Notes: a model not told the origin generated them from the sequence alone. A stretch of 64,000 bases of DNA from Streptomyces cyaneogriseus subsp. noncyanogenus (GCF_000931445.1 NZ_CP010849.1:6696001-6760000), one strand, 5' to 3'; counted from the stretch's first letter, positions 8,695 through 17,221 are shown. Translations and numbers: made by a program.

Positions 8695-10032
8695 ATGCGA
8701 CAGCAGGTGACGGCGGTCCTGTGGCGTGCCCTGCTCGCTGTCGCACTGGTGTGCGGCATTGGGCTGCTGCCCTGGCTCACGCACACCGATCCGGCGCTGA
8801 CCGTCCTCAAGGCCCGCTCGGCCGACCGCGACCCGTCGCCCGAGGTGCTGGCCGCCATCCGTGACCAGCTCGGCCTGGACGGCGGGCCGCTGCACCTGCT
8901 CGGGCAGTGGCTCGGCGGGCTCGCCCACGGGGACGCCGGACGGTCCTGGATCTCCGGCTCCGCCGTCCTGCCCGACGTACTGAACGCGCTCGGCGCCTCC
9001 CTGCTGCTGATGGCGGCGGCACTGGCGGTCGCCTCCGCCACCGCCGCGCTGGTGTGCGCCCGCACCCTCCGCAGGGGCGCCCGCCGCCGGCTCGGCGGAC
9101 GGCGCGGCGGGGGCACCCTGTCCGCGGTGCTCGCCGCGCTGCCCGAGTTCCTCACCGCCTCCGTGCTGGCCACCGTCGTCGGCGTGCAGCTCGGCTGGCT
9201 GCCCGCCCTCGGCTGGTACGGACCGCAGTACACGGTGCTGCCCGCGCTCGCCCTCGGCCTGCCCGCCGGGGCCGTGCTCGGACGGCTCCTGGACGACCTG
9301 CTGCCGGGCGCCTTCGGTGAGCCGTGGGCGCTGGCCGCCGCCGCCCGCGGACTGCCCGGCCGCCGCATCGCCCGCCAGGCGCTGCGCCGCTGCCTGCCCG
9401 CCCTGCTGCCCAACGCCGGTCTGTTCGTCGTCGGCCTGACCGGCGGGGCCGTCGCCGTGGAGCAGATCTTCGACATCCCCGGACTGGGCCGCACCACCCT
9501 CCAGGCCGCCCTCGCCCAGGACCTGCCCGTCCTCCAGGCCGGCACCCTGGCCCTGGTCCTCCTCGCCGCCCTCGCCACCGGCGCCACCCGCCTGGCCGCC
9601 CGTCTCCTCACCGGCCCCGCCCTGCGCGACGGCGCCCTGCCACCCTGCACCGGCCCGCGCCCCCCGCCCGCCGCGTCCTGCCGCTCCTGTACGGCGCCGC
9701 CCTGCTCGCCGTCGTCGCCCTCGGCCTGCCCCGCGACCCGCTCGCCGTCGACACCGCGGCCCGGCTGCGGCCCCCGTCCCCCGCCCACCCCTTCGGCACC
9801 GACGCCCTCGGCCGCGACCTGCTGGCCCGGGTCGGCCACGGCGCCCTCGACACCCTCCTGCTCGCCGCCGCCATCACCGCCGCGACCCTCCTCCTCGGCG
9901 TCCTGCTGGGCCTGCTTCCCCGGCTGTCCGGCCCGCTCGTCGACACCGTCAACGCCGTGCCGCCGGTCCTCGCCGCACTGCTGGTCACCGCCGTCGCGGG
10001 CAGCGGCCCGGCCACCCCCGCGCTCGCCGTGA
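8695..10032 (+). CDS. ABC transporter permease (DppB/OppB type); coding character stops near 9650
   Basis: The ATG at 8695 follows the lipoprotein stop by 3 bp. Residues 1 to about 320 are a typical DppB-type permease with an N-terminal helix, several hydrophobic helices and the EAA-like loop near LAAAARGLPGRRIARQALRR. After about 9650 the frame turns into Ser/Pro/Thr-rich sequence without helices, while the frame one base back becomes clearly coding for the second permease. No stop occurs here until 10032. The gene therefore either overlaps its partner by hundreds of bases or has lost a base near the C6 run at 9660-9665, which would join both permeases into one protein. Confidence 0.7.
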   Translation: MRQQVTAVLWRALLAVALVCGIGLLPWLTHTDPALTVLKARSADRDPSPEVLAAIRDQLGLDGGPLHLLGQWLGGLAHGDAGRSWISGSAVLPDVLNALGASLLLMAAALAVASATAALVCARTLRRGARRRLGGRRGGGTLSAVLAALPEFLTASVLATVVGVQLGWLPALGWYGPQYTVLPALALGLPAGAVLGRLLDDLLPGAFGEPWALAAAARGLPGRRIARQALRRCLPALLPNAGLFVVGLTGGAVAVEQIFDIPGLGRTTLQAALAQDLPVLQAGTLALVLLAALATGATRLAARLLTGPALRDGALPPCTGPRPPPAASCRSCTAPPCSPSSPSACPATRSPSTPRPGCGPRPPPTPSAPTPSAATCWPGSATAPSTPSCSPPPSPPRPSSSASCWACFPGCPARSSTPSTPCRRSSPHCWSPPSRAAARPPPRSP

Positions 10033-10493
10033 CCGCCGTCGGCTGGGCCGCGCTCGCCGCGCACACCTCCGCCCTGCTGCGGCAGGAACGCGCCACCCTG
10101 CACCTGCTGGCCACCCGCGGCATGGGCGCGAGCCCCTGGTACCTGCTGCGCCGCGAGATCCTCCCCGCGATCCTGCCGCCCGTCGCCCGCCACGCCCTGC
10201 TGCGCCTGCCCGGCGTCGCCCTCTCCCTCGCCTCCCTCGGCTTCCTCGGCCTCGGCGCCCAGCCGCCGTCCCCCGAGTGGGGCCTGCTGCTCGCCGAGAA
10301 CCAGCCCTACGCCGAACGCGCCCCCTGGGCCGTCCTCGCCCCCGCCGCCGTCCTCGCGCTCCTCGGCGCCCTCGCCGTCACCGCGGCCGGGGGAGTGCGC
10401 CCGCCGCGCCGGAACCGGCGGCGCCCGGCCACCCCCGCGGCCGTCACCGGACCGTCCCCCGCGCACGCCGGGGAACCGGCGGGAGCCCGATGA
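9645..10493 (+). CDS. ABC transporter permease (DppC/OppC type); start uncertain
   Basis: From about 9650 the frame ending at 10493 encodes a second permease: an N-terminal helix (LLYGAALLAVVALGLP), the HPFGTDALGRDLLARV segment characteristic of DppC-type subunits, about five helices and an EAA loop (LATRGMGASPWYLLRREILP). No ATG or GTG is available at a sensible start; CTG 9645 is only a placeholder. It ends in ATGA with the MFS gene. No ATP-binding subunit is encoded nearby, so the transporter must borrow an ATPase from another locus. Confidence 0.65.
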   Translation: MHRPAPPARRVLPLLYGAALLAVVALGLPRDPLAVDTAARLRPPSPAHPFGTDALGRDLLARVGHGALDTLLLAAAITAATLLLGVLLGLLPRLSGPLVDTVNAVPPVLAALLVTAVAGSGPATPALAVTAVGWAALAAHTSALLRQERATLHLLATRGMGASPWYLLRREILPAILPPVARHALLRLPGVALSLASLGFLGLGAQPPSPEWGLLLAENQPYAERAPWAVLAPAAVLALLGALAVTAAGGVRPPRRNRRRPATPAAVTGPSPAHAGEPAGAR

Positions 10494-11716
10494 CCACCAC
10501 CCGTACCGGGCCGCCCGAGGCATCCGGACGCACCCGGCTGCCCCCGCTGCTGCGGCTGCTCATCCTCACCCAGCTCGCCTTCAACATCGGCTTCTTCGCC
10601 GTGCTGCCCTTCCTCTCCGAGCACCTGGGCGGGGCGATGGGCATGGCGGGCTGGCTCGTCGGGTTCGTGCTCGGGCTGCGCACCTTCAGCCAGCAGGGAC
10701 TGTTCGTGGTCGGCGGGGCGCTGGCCGACCGGTACGGCATCCGGCCCGTGGTGCTGGCCGGCTGCGTGCTCAGGATCGCCGGGTTCGTCTGGCTGGGACA
10801 CGCCGAGCGGACCTGGGCGGTCATCGGCGCCGTCCTGCTCATCGGATTCGCCGCCGCGCTGTTCTCCCCCGCGGTCGAGTCGGAGGTGGCCCGGCAGGCG
10901 GTCGCCTGGGAGGAGGCGGGCGGCGGTCCCCGCACCCGCGTGCTGGCGCTGTTCACCGTGGCCGGGCAGGCCGGGGCCTTCGTCGGCCCCCTGCTGGGAG
11001 CCTTGCTCCTGGCCGTGGACTTCCGCACGGCATGCCTGGCCGGCGCCGGGATCTTCGTACTCGTCCTGGCCGGGCACGCCCGGCTGCTCCCCCAGCACAT
11101 CCCCGGACGGGCGCGTACGAAGGCCGGGGGAGGGGCGCGGCTGCTGCTGCGCAACCGCCGCTTCCTGGCGCTGTGCTGCGCCTACGGCGCCTATCTGCTC
11201 GCCTACAACCAGCTCTACCTGGCGCTGCCCGCCGAGGTGGAGCGCGCCACCGGCTCCCAGGCGCCGCTCGCCTGGCTGTTCGCGCTCTCCTCGCTGCTGG
11301 TGGTGACCGCGCAGCTTCCGGTCACCCGCTGGGCGGGCGAGCGGCTGACCCTGCGCCGCTCCATGGTGGCGGGGCTGGTGCTGATCGCGGCGGGGTTCGC
11401 GGCCGTGGCGGCGGCGCGGCCCGCCGGGTGGACGGGCACGGCCGGGCTGCTGCCCGCCGCCGGGTTCGTCGTCCTGCTCACCGTCGGGCAGATGCTCGTC
11501 GCGCCGGTGGCCCGCGCCTGGGTGCCCGACCTGGCCGAGGAGGGGCGGCTCGGCCTGTACACGGGGGCGCTGTCGTCGGTCTCCGGGCTCATCGTGCTGC
11601 TCGGCAGTTCGGCGACCGGCACCCTGCTCGACAGCGGTCTGCCGGCCGCCGTGCCCTGGCTCGTCCTGGCCGCCGTGCCGCTCGGGACGGTCGTGCTGCT
11701 GCCGCGACGGGACTGA
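10490..11716 (+). CDS. MFS transporter
   Basis: 408 residues. The ATG at 10490 overlaps the permease stop (ATGA), so the two are translationally coupled. About 12 hydrophobic helices are visible with a loop 2-3 motif of the G-x-x-x-D-R-x-G type (GGALADRYGIRP). Sharing an operon with a family-5 uptake system recalls opine-metallophore loci, where an MFS protein exports the metallophore and the ABC system takes back the metal complex. No biosynthetic gene is present here, so that role is only a suggestion. Confidence 0.85.
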   Translation: MTTTRTGPPEASGRTRLPPLLRLLILTQLAFNIGFFAVLPFLSEHLGGAMGMAGWLVGFVLGLRTFSQQGLFVVGGALADRYGIRPVVLAGCVLRIAGFVWLGHAERTWAVIGAVLLIGFAAALFSPAVESEVARQAVAWEEAGGGPRTRVLALFTVAGQAGAFVGPLLGALLLAVDFRTACLAGAGIFVLVLAGHARLLPQHIPGRARTKAGGGARLLLRNRRFLALCCAYGAYLLAYNQLYLALPAEVERATGSQAPLAWLFALSSLLVVTAQLPVTRWAGERLTLRRSMVAGLVLIAAGFAAVAAARPAGWTGTAGLLPAAGFVVLLTVGQMLVAPVARAWVPDLAEEGRLGLYTGALSSVSGLIVLLGSSATGTLLDSGLPAAVPWLVLAAVPLGTVVLLPRRD

Positions 11717-11743
11717 GGCGGGCGGCCCCCGGCGCCGCCCGCC
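11717..11743. terminator. Shared hairpin terminator between convergent genes
   Basis: GGCGGGCGGC and GCCGCCCGCC form a perfect 10-bp stem directly after the MFS stop and 15 bp from the end of the convergent serine hydrolase gene. It can serve both directions. Confidence 0.6.
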
Positions 11744-11758
11744 CGCCGCTCCGGCCGG

Positions 11759-12988
11759 TCAGCCCGTGACGGCCTCGTGCACCAGCCGCTTGAGATCCCG
11801 GTAGACCGTGTGCGACGACTTCGGCCGCACCTGCGTCATGAACTGCACGGTGAGATCACGGCCGGGATCGACCCAGAAGGTGGTGGTGGCGACCCCGCTC
11901 CAGCCGTACGTGCCGAGTGCGGACGGCGCCTGGGTGCGGGCGGGGTCGATCACCACCGAGACGCCGAGGCCGAAGCCGACCCCGTCGTTGCCGGGCTGGT
12001 CGTGGGCGGGACGGCTGCCCAGGGCGCGCAGGTCGGCGCCGCCGGGCAGGTGGTTGCGGGTCATCAGCTCCACCGTCCCGGCGCGCAGCAGCCGGACGCC
12101 GTCGAGTTCGCCGCGCCGCCGCAGCATCTCCATGAAGCGGTGCCAGTCGTACGCGGAGGCCACCAGGCCGCCGCTGCCGGACAGGAACCGCGGCCGCCCC
12201 CGCAGCGGCAGCCCCGGAACGGGCTCGATCCCGCCGTCCTCGGTCTCGCCGTACAACTCGGCGAGCCGCCCGGCCCGCTCGTCGGTGACGTGGAAGCCGG
12301 TGTCCGGCATGCCGAGCGGGCCGAAGATCCGCTCGGCGCAGAACACGTCGAGCGGCTGCCCCGACACCACCTCCACCAGCCGTCCGAGGACGTTGGTGGC
12401 CACCGAGTAGTTCCACTGCGTGCCCGGCTCGAACTGCAACGGCAGGCTCGCGTACAGCTCGACCGTCTCGGCCAGGTCCGCCCCGGGCCGCACCGACGAC
12501 TCCAGCCCGGCCGCGCGGTAGAGGGCGTCGACGGGGTGGGCGTGGTAGAAGCCGAAGGTCAGACCGGCGGTGTGGGTCATCAGGTGCCGTACGAGGATCG
12601 GACCGGAGGCCGGGCGGGTGGTGACGTCCGGTCCCGTACCGCCGGCGTACACCCGGGGCGCGGCGAAGCAGGGGAGGTAGCGTTCGACCGGGTCGTCCAG
12701 CGCCAGCCGCCCCTCCTCCACCAGCATCAGCGCGGCGACCGACGTCACCGGCTTGGTCATGGAGTAGATCCGCCACAGCGTGTCCGGCTCGACGGGGAGC
12801 GCGGCGGCCACGTCCCGGTGCCCGTGGACGGTGAGGTGGGCGACGCGCCCGCCCCGGGCCACGGCCACCAGGAATCCGGGCAGGCGTCCCTCGCCGACCT
12901 GGCGCGCGAGATGCCGGTCGAGACGGTCCAGCGCGTCGCGGTCCAGCCCCGCCTCGCCCGGCTCCACCTCTTGGCGCAGCAGTGCCAT
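11759..12988 (-). CDS. Serine hydrolase of the class C beta-lactamase / EstB esterase family
   Basis: 409 residues. The S-x-x-K nucleophile motif is Ser76-Met-Thr-Lys79, the Y-x-N-like element is in WNYSVATN, and a GWSG stretch near the C-terminus stands where the third motif lies. The LMTHTAGLTFGF segment and the FGPLGMPDTGF loop are typical of Beta-lactamase (PF00144) esterases and peptidases. There is no signal peptide, so it is probably cytoplasmic and acts as an esterase rather than a resistance enzyme. Confidence 0.85.
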   Translation of the reverse strand: MALLRQEVEPGEAGLDRDALDRLDRHLARQVGEGRLPGFLVAVARGGRVAHLTVHGHRDVAAALPVEPDTLWRIYSMTKPVTSVAALMLVEEGRLALDDPVERYLPCFAAPRVYAGGTGPDVTTRPASGPILVRHLMTHTAGLTFGFYHAHPVDALYRAAGLESSVRPGADLAETVELYASLPLQFEPGTQWNYSVATNVLGRLVEVVSGQPLDVFCAERIFGPLGMPDTGFHVTDERAGRLAELYGETEDGGIEPVPGLPLRGRPRFLSGSGGLVASAYDWHRFMEMLRRRGELDGVRLLRAGTVELMTRNHLPGGADLRALGSRPAHDQPGNDGVGFGLGVSVVIDPARTQAPSALGTYGWSGVATTTFWVDPGRDLTVQFMTQVRPKSSHTVYRDLKRLVHEAVTG

Positions 12989-13119
12989 CGTTCTCCTCCG
13001 TCGCGTACGTCGAGGTGAGGTCCGGCATACCCAGTGCGGCCGGTGTCAGACCTCGCAGCGCGTCCGGAGGTGTCCTCCGGGGCCTTCCCGGCGCCGGGCC
13101 CCGTCGGCGGGCGTGCGGG

Positions 13120-14394
13120 TCAGACGGTCGCCGTCTCCGGCCGCGGCGCCTGCTCCTGCGCCCGCTCGCCGAGCTCCTCCGTCGGCACCGTGTGGGTCTC
13201 CCGGGCCGAGAGGGCGGCGATCACCGGCGGGACGCACAGGGCCGCCGTGAACAGGGCCACCGCGAACCAGTCGTCGCCGTCCGGACCGGCGATCCGCGCC
13301 GCGAAGGTGACGGCGAACCCGGCCACGGCGAAGCCGATCTGCGTGCCGATCGCGACCCCGGACAGCCGGACCCGGGTGGTGAACATCTCGCCGTAGAAGG
13401 CGGGCCACACACCGTTGGCGGCGCTGTACACGATGCCGAAGGCCACGATGCCCAGCAGCAGCGTCAGCGGATAGGAGCCCGTGGAGATCGCCCACAGGTA
13501 CAGGAACATCGTCACCGCGCTGCCGACGGCGCCGATCAGGAAGACCGGACGGCGGCCGATGCGGTCGGACAGCACCGCCCACAGCGGGATCGCGGCCAGC
13601 GCGACGAGGTTGGCCAGGGCGCCCACCCACAGCATGGACGAGCGGGACATGCCGACCGAGTCGCCGGTCGCGTACGCCAGCGCCCAGACGGTGAAGATGG
13701 TGCTGACCGAGGCGATGAGCGCGCCCGCGATCACCCGCAGGACGTCCGCCCAGTGCTCGCGCATCAGGAGCACCAGCGGCAGCTTCACGACGCCCTCGGT
13801 GGCCCTCTGCTGGGCGAAGGCCGGCGTCTCGTCCAGTGTGCGGCGGATGACGTAGCCGACGACGGCGACCGCGACGCTCAGCCAGAACGGGACCCGCCAG
13901 CCCCAGGACAGCAACTGGTCCTCGGGGAGCGCGGCGACCGGGAGGAAGACCAGGGTCGCCAGGAGCTGGCCACCCTGGGTGCCGCTGAGGGTGAAGCTGG
14001 TGAAGAAGCCGCGCCGGTGCGGCGGCGCGTGTTCCAGCGTCATGGAGTTGGCGCTGGCCTGTTCGCCGGCGGCCGAGATGCCCTGGAGGACGCGGCACAG
14101 CACCAGCAGCACCGGGGCGAGGGTGCCGACCTGGGAGCGGGTCGGCAGGCATCCGATGAGGAAGGTCGACAGGCCCATGAGGATCAGGGTGAACACCATG
14201 ATCTTCTTGCGGCCCAGCCGGTCGCCGATGTGGCCGAGGACGAACGCGCCGAGCGGGCGGGCGGCGTACGCGACGCCGAACGTGGCCAGCGACAGCAGGG
14301 TCGCGGTGGCCGGGTCCGACTCGTCGAAGAAGACCTCGGGGAAGATCAGCGCGGCGGCACTGCCGTAGATGAAGAAGTCGTAGTACTTGAAGGA
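13120..14394 (-). pseudogene. MFS metabolite/H+ symporter (shikimate/alpha-ketoglutarate permease type), 5' end removed by prophage integration
   Basis: The minus-strand frame is open for 424 residues starting at SFKYYDFFIYG, then meets an in-frame TGA at 14395-14397 inside the attachment core. Family members begin roughly 30 residues earlier with an E-x-Y/F-DF helix, so the start codon and first helix end are missing. About 11-12 helices remain, with the MFS motif GHIGDRLGRKK. The lost 5' part should lie at the far end of the prophage. In-frame ATGs such as 14199 exist, but a product from them would lack the first helices. The gene is presumably inactive while the phage is integrated. Confidence 0.8.
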
Positions 14395-14404
14395 TCAGGG
14401 CTCC
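14373..14404. repeat. Attachment-site core, chromosome-proximal copy
   Basis: A 32-bp stretch (AGAAGTCGTAGTACTTGAAG ... GGGCTCC) identical to 14553-14584. It lies inside the symporter reading frame and marks where the host gene sequence stops. The part coding for SFKYYDF is host-like; the GGGCTCC end with its in-frame stop matches the phage copy. Confidence 0.8.
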
Positions 14405-14408
14405 TCGT

Positions 14409-14442
14409 ATAACTTCGTATAATGTATGCTATACGAAGTTAT
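14409..14442 (+). other. Perfect 34-bp loxP site
   Basis: Arms at 14409-14421 (ATAACTTCGTATA) and 14430-14442 (TATACGAAGTTAT) flank the 8-bp spacer ATGTATGC. All 34 positions match wild-type P1 loxP. At about 30% GC it is alien to its surroundings. It starts 4 bp after the first attachment core. Such a site in Streptomyces DNA is best explained as a scar or landing site from Cre/loxP engineering. Confidence 0.95.
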
Positions 14443-14552
14443 TACGCTACACATGAGTACAGATGAACACCGATCCTCGCGATGCTCCCAGCTAGAGAAG
14501 GTGAGCAACTTCAAACCGCATGCTCACGCGATGACGCGAAGAGATGGGTTCG
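14443..14552. other. Non-coding arm between loxP and the second attachment core
   Basis: 110 bp of lower GC content without a gene. It resembles an attP arm: with the core at 14553-14584 and the integrase-side arm (14585-14649) it would form a complete attP next to the integrase gene. Confidence 0.45.
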
Positions 14553-14584
14553 AGAAGTCGTAGTACTTGAAGGATCAGGGCTCC
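14553..14584. repeat. Attachment-site core, integrase-proximal copy
   Basis: Exact direct repeat of 14373-14404, 65 bp from the 3' end of the integrase gene. A simple prophage would show only one core at each end, so two copies 180 bp apart are unexpected. Confidence 0.8.
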
Positions 14585-14649
14585 AGAACGCCCTGACCTG
14601 CGCATCCCTTGATCCCTGATCGGCGAGTGGGAAACAAGTGGGAAACCGG

Positions 14650-15936
14650 CTAGCTCCCCGCCCGCTGCGTCCGCTCCTGCAGACGCTCCCACCGCTCCTG
14701 CAGCGTCTTCATGATGGCACGCTCCATCGCCACCGTCACGCTTGAGTATGTGCCCTCGACCCCCGGCACCTCGTGGCCCATTCGGGACTCCACCGCGAAC
14801 CGGGGATGCCCGTCCTCGTCCAGCCACGCCTTGTGACCGTGCCGGATCAGGTACAGCCGCTTCCCCGCGAACGACGGCACCGACGGGATCGCCGGCCGGT
14901 TCCAGCGGGCCTGGTGCCCGACTCGTTCCTCGGCTCCGTCGGCGATAGGCCGCCACCACACGTAGCTGAAGTTCATCGCTCCCAGACTGTTGCCGTTCAG
15001 GGCAGGGAACACCCACCGGCTGTCATGGCTGGCAAGCAGCTTGTCCAGCAGCTCGGCGAGGAACGGCGGGATGACCAAACTGCGGTAGCTCTCGTACTTG
15101 GGCGCCATCAAGGTCAGCGTGCTGTCCTTGTACTGCACCTGCCGCTCGACGCGGATCGCGGGCATCAGCCCGTCGCCCTTGCCGTACCGCTCCAGGTCGT
15201 CGTCGTACCGGTCCTGCTCGTCCGGGTTGAGCCGCAGGTCGGCGGCTGGCCAGTTGGGGTAGCAGTACTCGCGCGTGAGCCCGTACAGCTCGGCCGGCCG
15301 CATCCCCGTCATGGCCATCGTCCAGATGAAGGCGTAGCCTGGCTCGCCGAGCAGGGTGCGCGCGTTGCACGCAAGCTGCTCGACGGCCTCCTCGGTCATG
15401 TCCCGCTTGCGCTCTTTCGGCTTGCGCGTGTACCTGCCGCGGCGCCGGGTGCGCTCGACGGGGGACGCCTTGATGAGCCGGGGCACGGCGTCGTCGAGGA
15501 TCATGCCGAGGATTGTCATGACCTTCTTCGCGGTGTTCGGCTTGAGCACGCCGTTGATGTGCTTGCGGAACGCCCGGTAGGCGATGACGTCGATGTCCGC
15601 GACCGCGGCGTTGCGCTTCTTGAAGTAGGGGCGGATGTGGGTCTCGACGATGCACCGGTAGTTCTGCTCAGTCAGGTGGGCGTGGTCCAAGCCGGCGAGC
15701 CAGTCGTCGAGCCAGTCGGACATGAGGGTGGCGCCGTCACGGTTCTTGACGTGCACGCCATGACGGATCTCGTAGAGCTTGTCCTGGCCGTGCTGGAACG
15801 CCTCGTCCTCATCGGTGAAGCCGCCCTTGGACTCGAAGCGCTTACGGCCGTCGTCGTGGTACTCGCCGCTCCACCACTTCACGCGGCAGGTTCCGCCGCG
15901 CCACTCGGTGTAGACATCCTGTGCGCGTCTGGCCAT
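14650..15936 (-). CDS. int: Tyrosine-family phage integrase
   Basis: 428 residues, ATG at 15936 with AAGGGGGT upstream. An N-terminal AP2-like arm-binding region (about 1-60) and a SAM-like core-binding domain (about 65-165) precede the catalytic domain. The first catalytic Arg is in TGMRPAEL (about 213). The RHGHKAWL and SRMGHE segments hold the later Arg/His residues, and the nucleophile is Tyr about 397 in TYSSV. It cuts and joins at the adjacent core to insert the phage into the symporter gene. It is transcribed toward the chromosome, as usual for a gene beside attP. Confidence 0.95.
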   Translation of the reverse strand: MARRAQDVYTEWRGGTCRVKWWSGEYHDDGRKRFESKGGFTDEDEAFQHGQDKLYEIRHGVHVKNRDGATLMSDWLDDWLAGLDHAHLTEQNYRCIVETHIRPYFKKRNAAVADIDVIAYRAFRKHINGVLKPNTAKKVMTILGMILDDAVPRLIKASPVERTRRRGRYTRKPKERKRDMTEEAVEQLACNARTLLGEPGYAFIWTMAMTGMRPAELYGLTREYCYPNWPAADLRLNPDEQDRYDDDLERYGKGDGLMPAIRVERQVQYKDSTLTLMAPKYESYRSLVIPPFLAELLDKLLASHDSRWVFPALNGNSLGAMNFSYVWWRPIADGAEERVGHQARWNRPAIPSVPSFAGKRLYLIRHGHKAWLDEDGHPRFAVESRMGHEVPGVEGTYSSVTVAMERAIMKTLQERWERLQERTQRAGS

Positions 15937-16010
15937 GACACCCCCTTGCTGCTGGTGGCGTGGCCGCCCGGCAGGTACCCCTACCGCCAGGGCGCCACGT
16001 CGTCATGATC

Positions 16011-16214
16011 TCAGTCCGCGAGCCCCAAGGGGCACCCCGGGCAGCGACCACATTCACCACCAAGATCCCTCACCATCTCCCGCATCGACGCCTGGACTTC
16101 GGGTCTGACACGGATCTGGCTCGGAACCACACAGACGATCCCTTCGCCGGTACGGACCGCCGTCCCGTGGAACTTCGGCCCGTAGTCGACTATGAGCGCG
16201 TCTACTTGTTGCAT
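16011..16214 (-). CDS. Small protein with a Cys-rich C-terminus, function unknown
   Basis: 67 residues from the ATG at 16214 (AGGGGGAGCC just upstream); a longer in-frame form to 16271 lacks a ribosome site. The N-terminal half (VDALIVDYGPKFHGTAVRTG) looks like a small beta sheet. The tail has CGRCPGC, a likely metal-binding cluster. It lies 74 bp upstream of the integrase in the same direction and could be co-transcribed with it. Not recognised. Confidence 0.5.
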   Translation of the reverse strand: MQQVDALIVDYGPKFHGTAVRTGEGIVCVVPSQIRVRPEVQASMREMVRDLGGECGRCPGCPLGLAD

Positions 16215-16372
16215 GGCTCCCCCTAAGTCTCGCCTGGAAGAGCCTCCGAGGACGTGATCCAACTCTGCCACGCCGTGACTGTTTTGGGCCTGCTTGGAGC
16301 CGCTTGGTGGCCAGAAATTGGTAACAGAACGGTAAAACGCAAAGGGTTGTACGACGATGGGCTGAACTTCAG

Positions 16373-16807
16373 CTAGAGCAACCCGCGCTCGCGGAGGTCT
16401 CTCACCACCCGCTCACTCATCTCGCGGATCTCCTCCGCCGGGGTCCCCTTAGCGGTGGCGATGAGCGCCAGCTGGACGGTGTCGAGCGCCTCCCTGTCGA
16501 CGATCTCCTGCGGTAGGGGCGACTTCTGGACCCCAGAGGCGTCCGGATTCTCCATGCCCTCCACCGGTACGGGGTCACGCCCGTCCAGCACTCCCAGGCA
16601 GCTGCCTGGAGCCCACCTCAGCAGGCCGTCGATCTTGACGTAGTTGGTCTCCCGGATCTGCAAACCCTTCTCGACTCGCTGCCAGGTCCGGTTGGAGAGT
16701 CCGCCGGCTTTGGCGTTGACGTCGTTCAGGGCAAGGCCGAGTTCGACTCGGCGGCGGCGGGCGATCCTCGCCAGCCTCTCATAGTCACGTTGGTCGGCGC
16801 GTGGCAT
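16373..16807 (-). CDS. XRE-type transcriptional repressor, candidate phage immunity repressor
   Basis: 144 residues. The first 65 residues form a Cro/C1-type helix-turn-helix (RRVELGLALNDVNAKAGGLSNRTWQRVEKG). The rest is a helical tail probably used for dimerisation, with no protease domain of the LexA type. It is divergent from an XRE and an excisionase-like gene across a 167-bp control region, the usual immunity-region layout. This makes it the best candidate for the lysogeny repressor. Confidence 0.7.
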   Translation of the reverse strand: MPRADQRDYERLARIARRRRVELGLALNDVNAKAGGLSNRTWQRVEKGLQIRETNYVKIDGLLRWAPGSCLGVLDGRDPVPVEGMENPDASGVQKSPLPQEIVDREALDTVQLALIATAKGTPAEEIREMSERVVRDLRERGLL

Positions 16808-16974
16808 GGGGTCATCCTCGCAGGACTGGAGGGGACCAGCCAGGACTGGGGGGCACTTAGGCCCAATCTATGCGCCACCTTTACGCAGGTCAGTGGGCAT
16901 CTGTAGGCATGTTCTGACCACACCCGCTCACAGGTGCCTAGACAAGGCGGGGCATCTATGGGTAACTTGCAGCC
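16808..16974. promoter_or_regulatory. Divergent control region between the repressor and early genes
   Basis: 167 bp between the leftward repressor and the rightward XRE gene. GGTCAG at 16888-16893 and CTGACC at 16914-16919 form an inverted repeat. The word GGGCATCT occurs twice in direct orientation (16895 and 16950). These are candidate operators for the two flanking HTH proteins. No promoter hexamers stand out. Confidence 0.4.
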
Positions 16975-17220
16975 ATGGCACAAGCCCCAACCACCTTCGA
17001 GGTGGACGGGGCGGCTATCTGCAAAAAGCGCATGTCAGCGGGGATGGAAGTCCAACAGCTCGCAGCCAAGGCCGGCATAACCGCCAGCTACCTGCGAAAG
17101 CTCGAACGCGGTGCACGAACCCGCATGAAGCCCGCGACCTACGTCCGGCTCAGAGCCGCCCTGAAAGCGAACCAGACCGAACTCCTCGCCCCCCACCCGG
17201 ATCCTCCAGAAAGGAAGTGA
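16975..17220 (+). CDS. Small XRE/Cro-type helix-turn-helix protein
   Basis: 81 residues, made almost wholly of one HTH_3 domain (MEVQQLAAKAGITASYLRKLERG at about 23-45). Its place opposite the repressor suggests a Cro-like role in the lytic switch. The next gene starts one base after its stop codon, so the two are co-translated. Confidence 0.7.
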   Translation: MAQAPTTFEVDGAAICKKRMSAGMEVQQLAAKAGITASYLRKLERGARTRMKPATYVRLRAALKANQTELLAPHPDPPERK

Positions 17221-17221
17221 A

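Noticed and set aside
6511..8928. Very long minus-strand open frame (805 codons)
   Set aside because: Antisense of the acetyltransferase and lipoprotein genes; high GC suppresses stops. Product is Gly/Glu/Arg-rich without domains.
14443..14552. FRT scar or resistance-cassette remnant next to loxP
   Set aside because: No FRT core, priming sites or cassette ends could be recognised; only loxP is clear.
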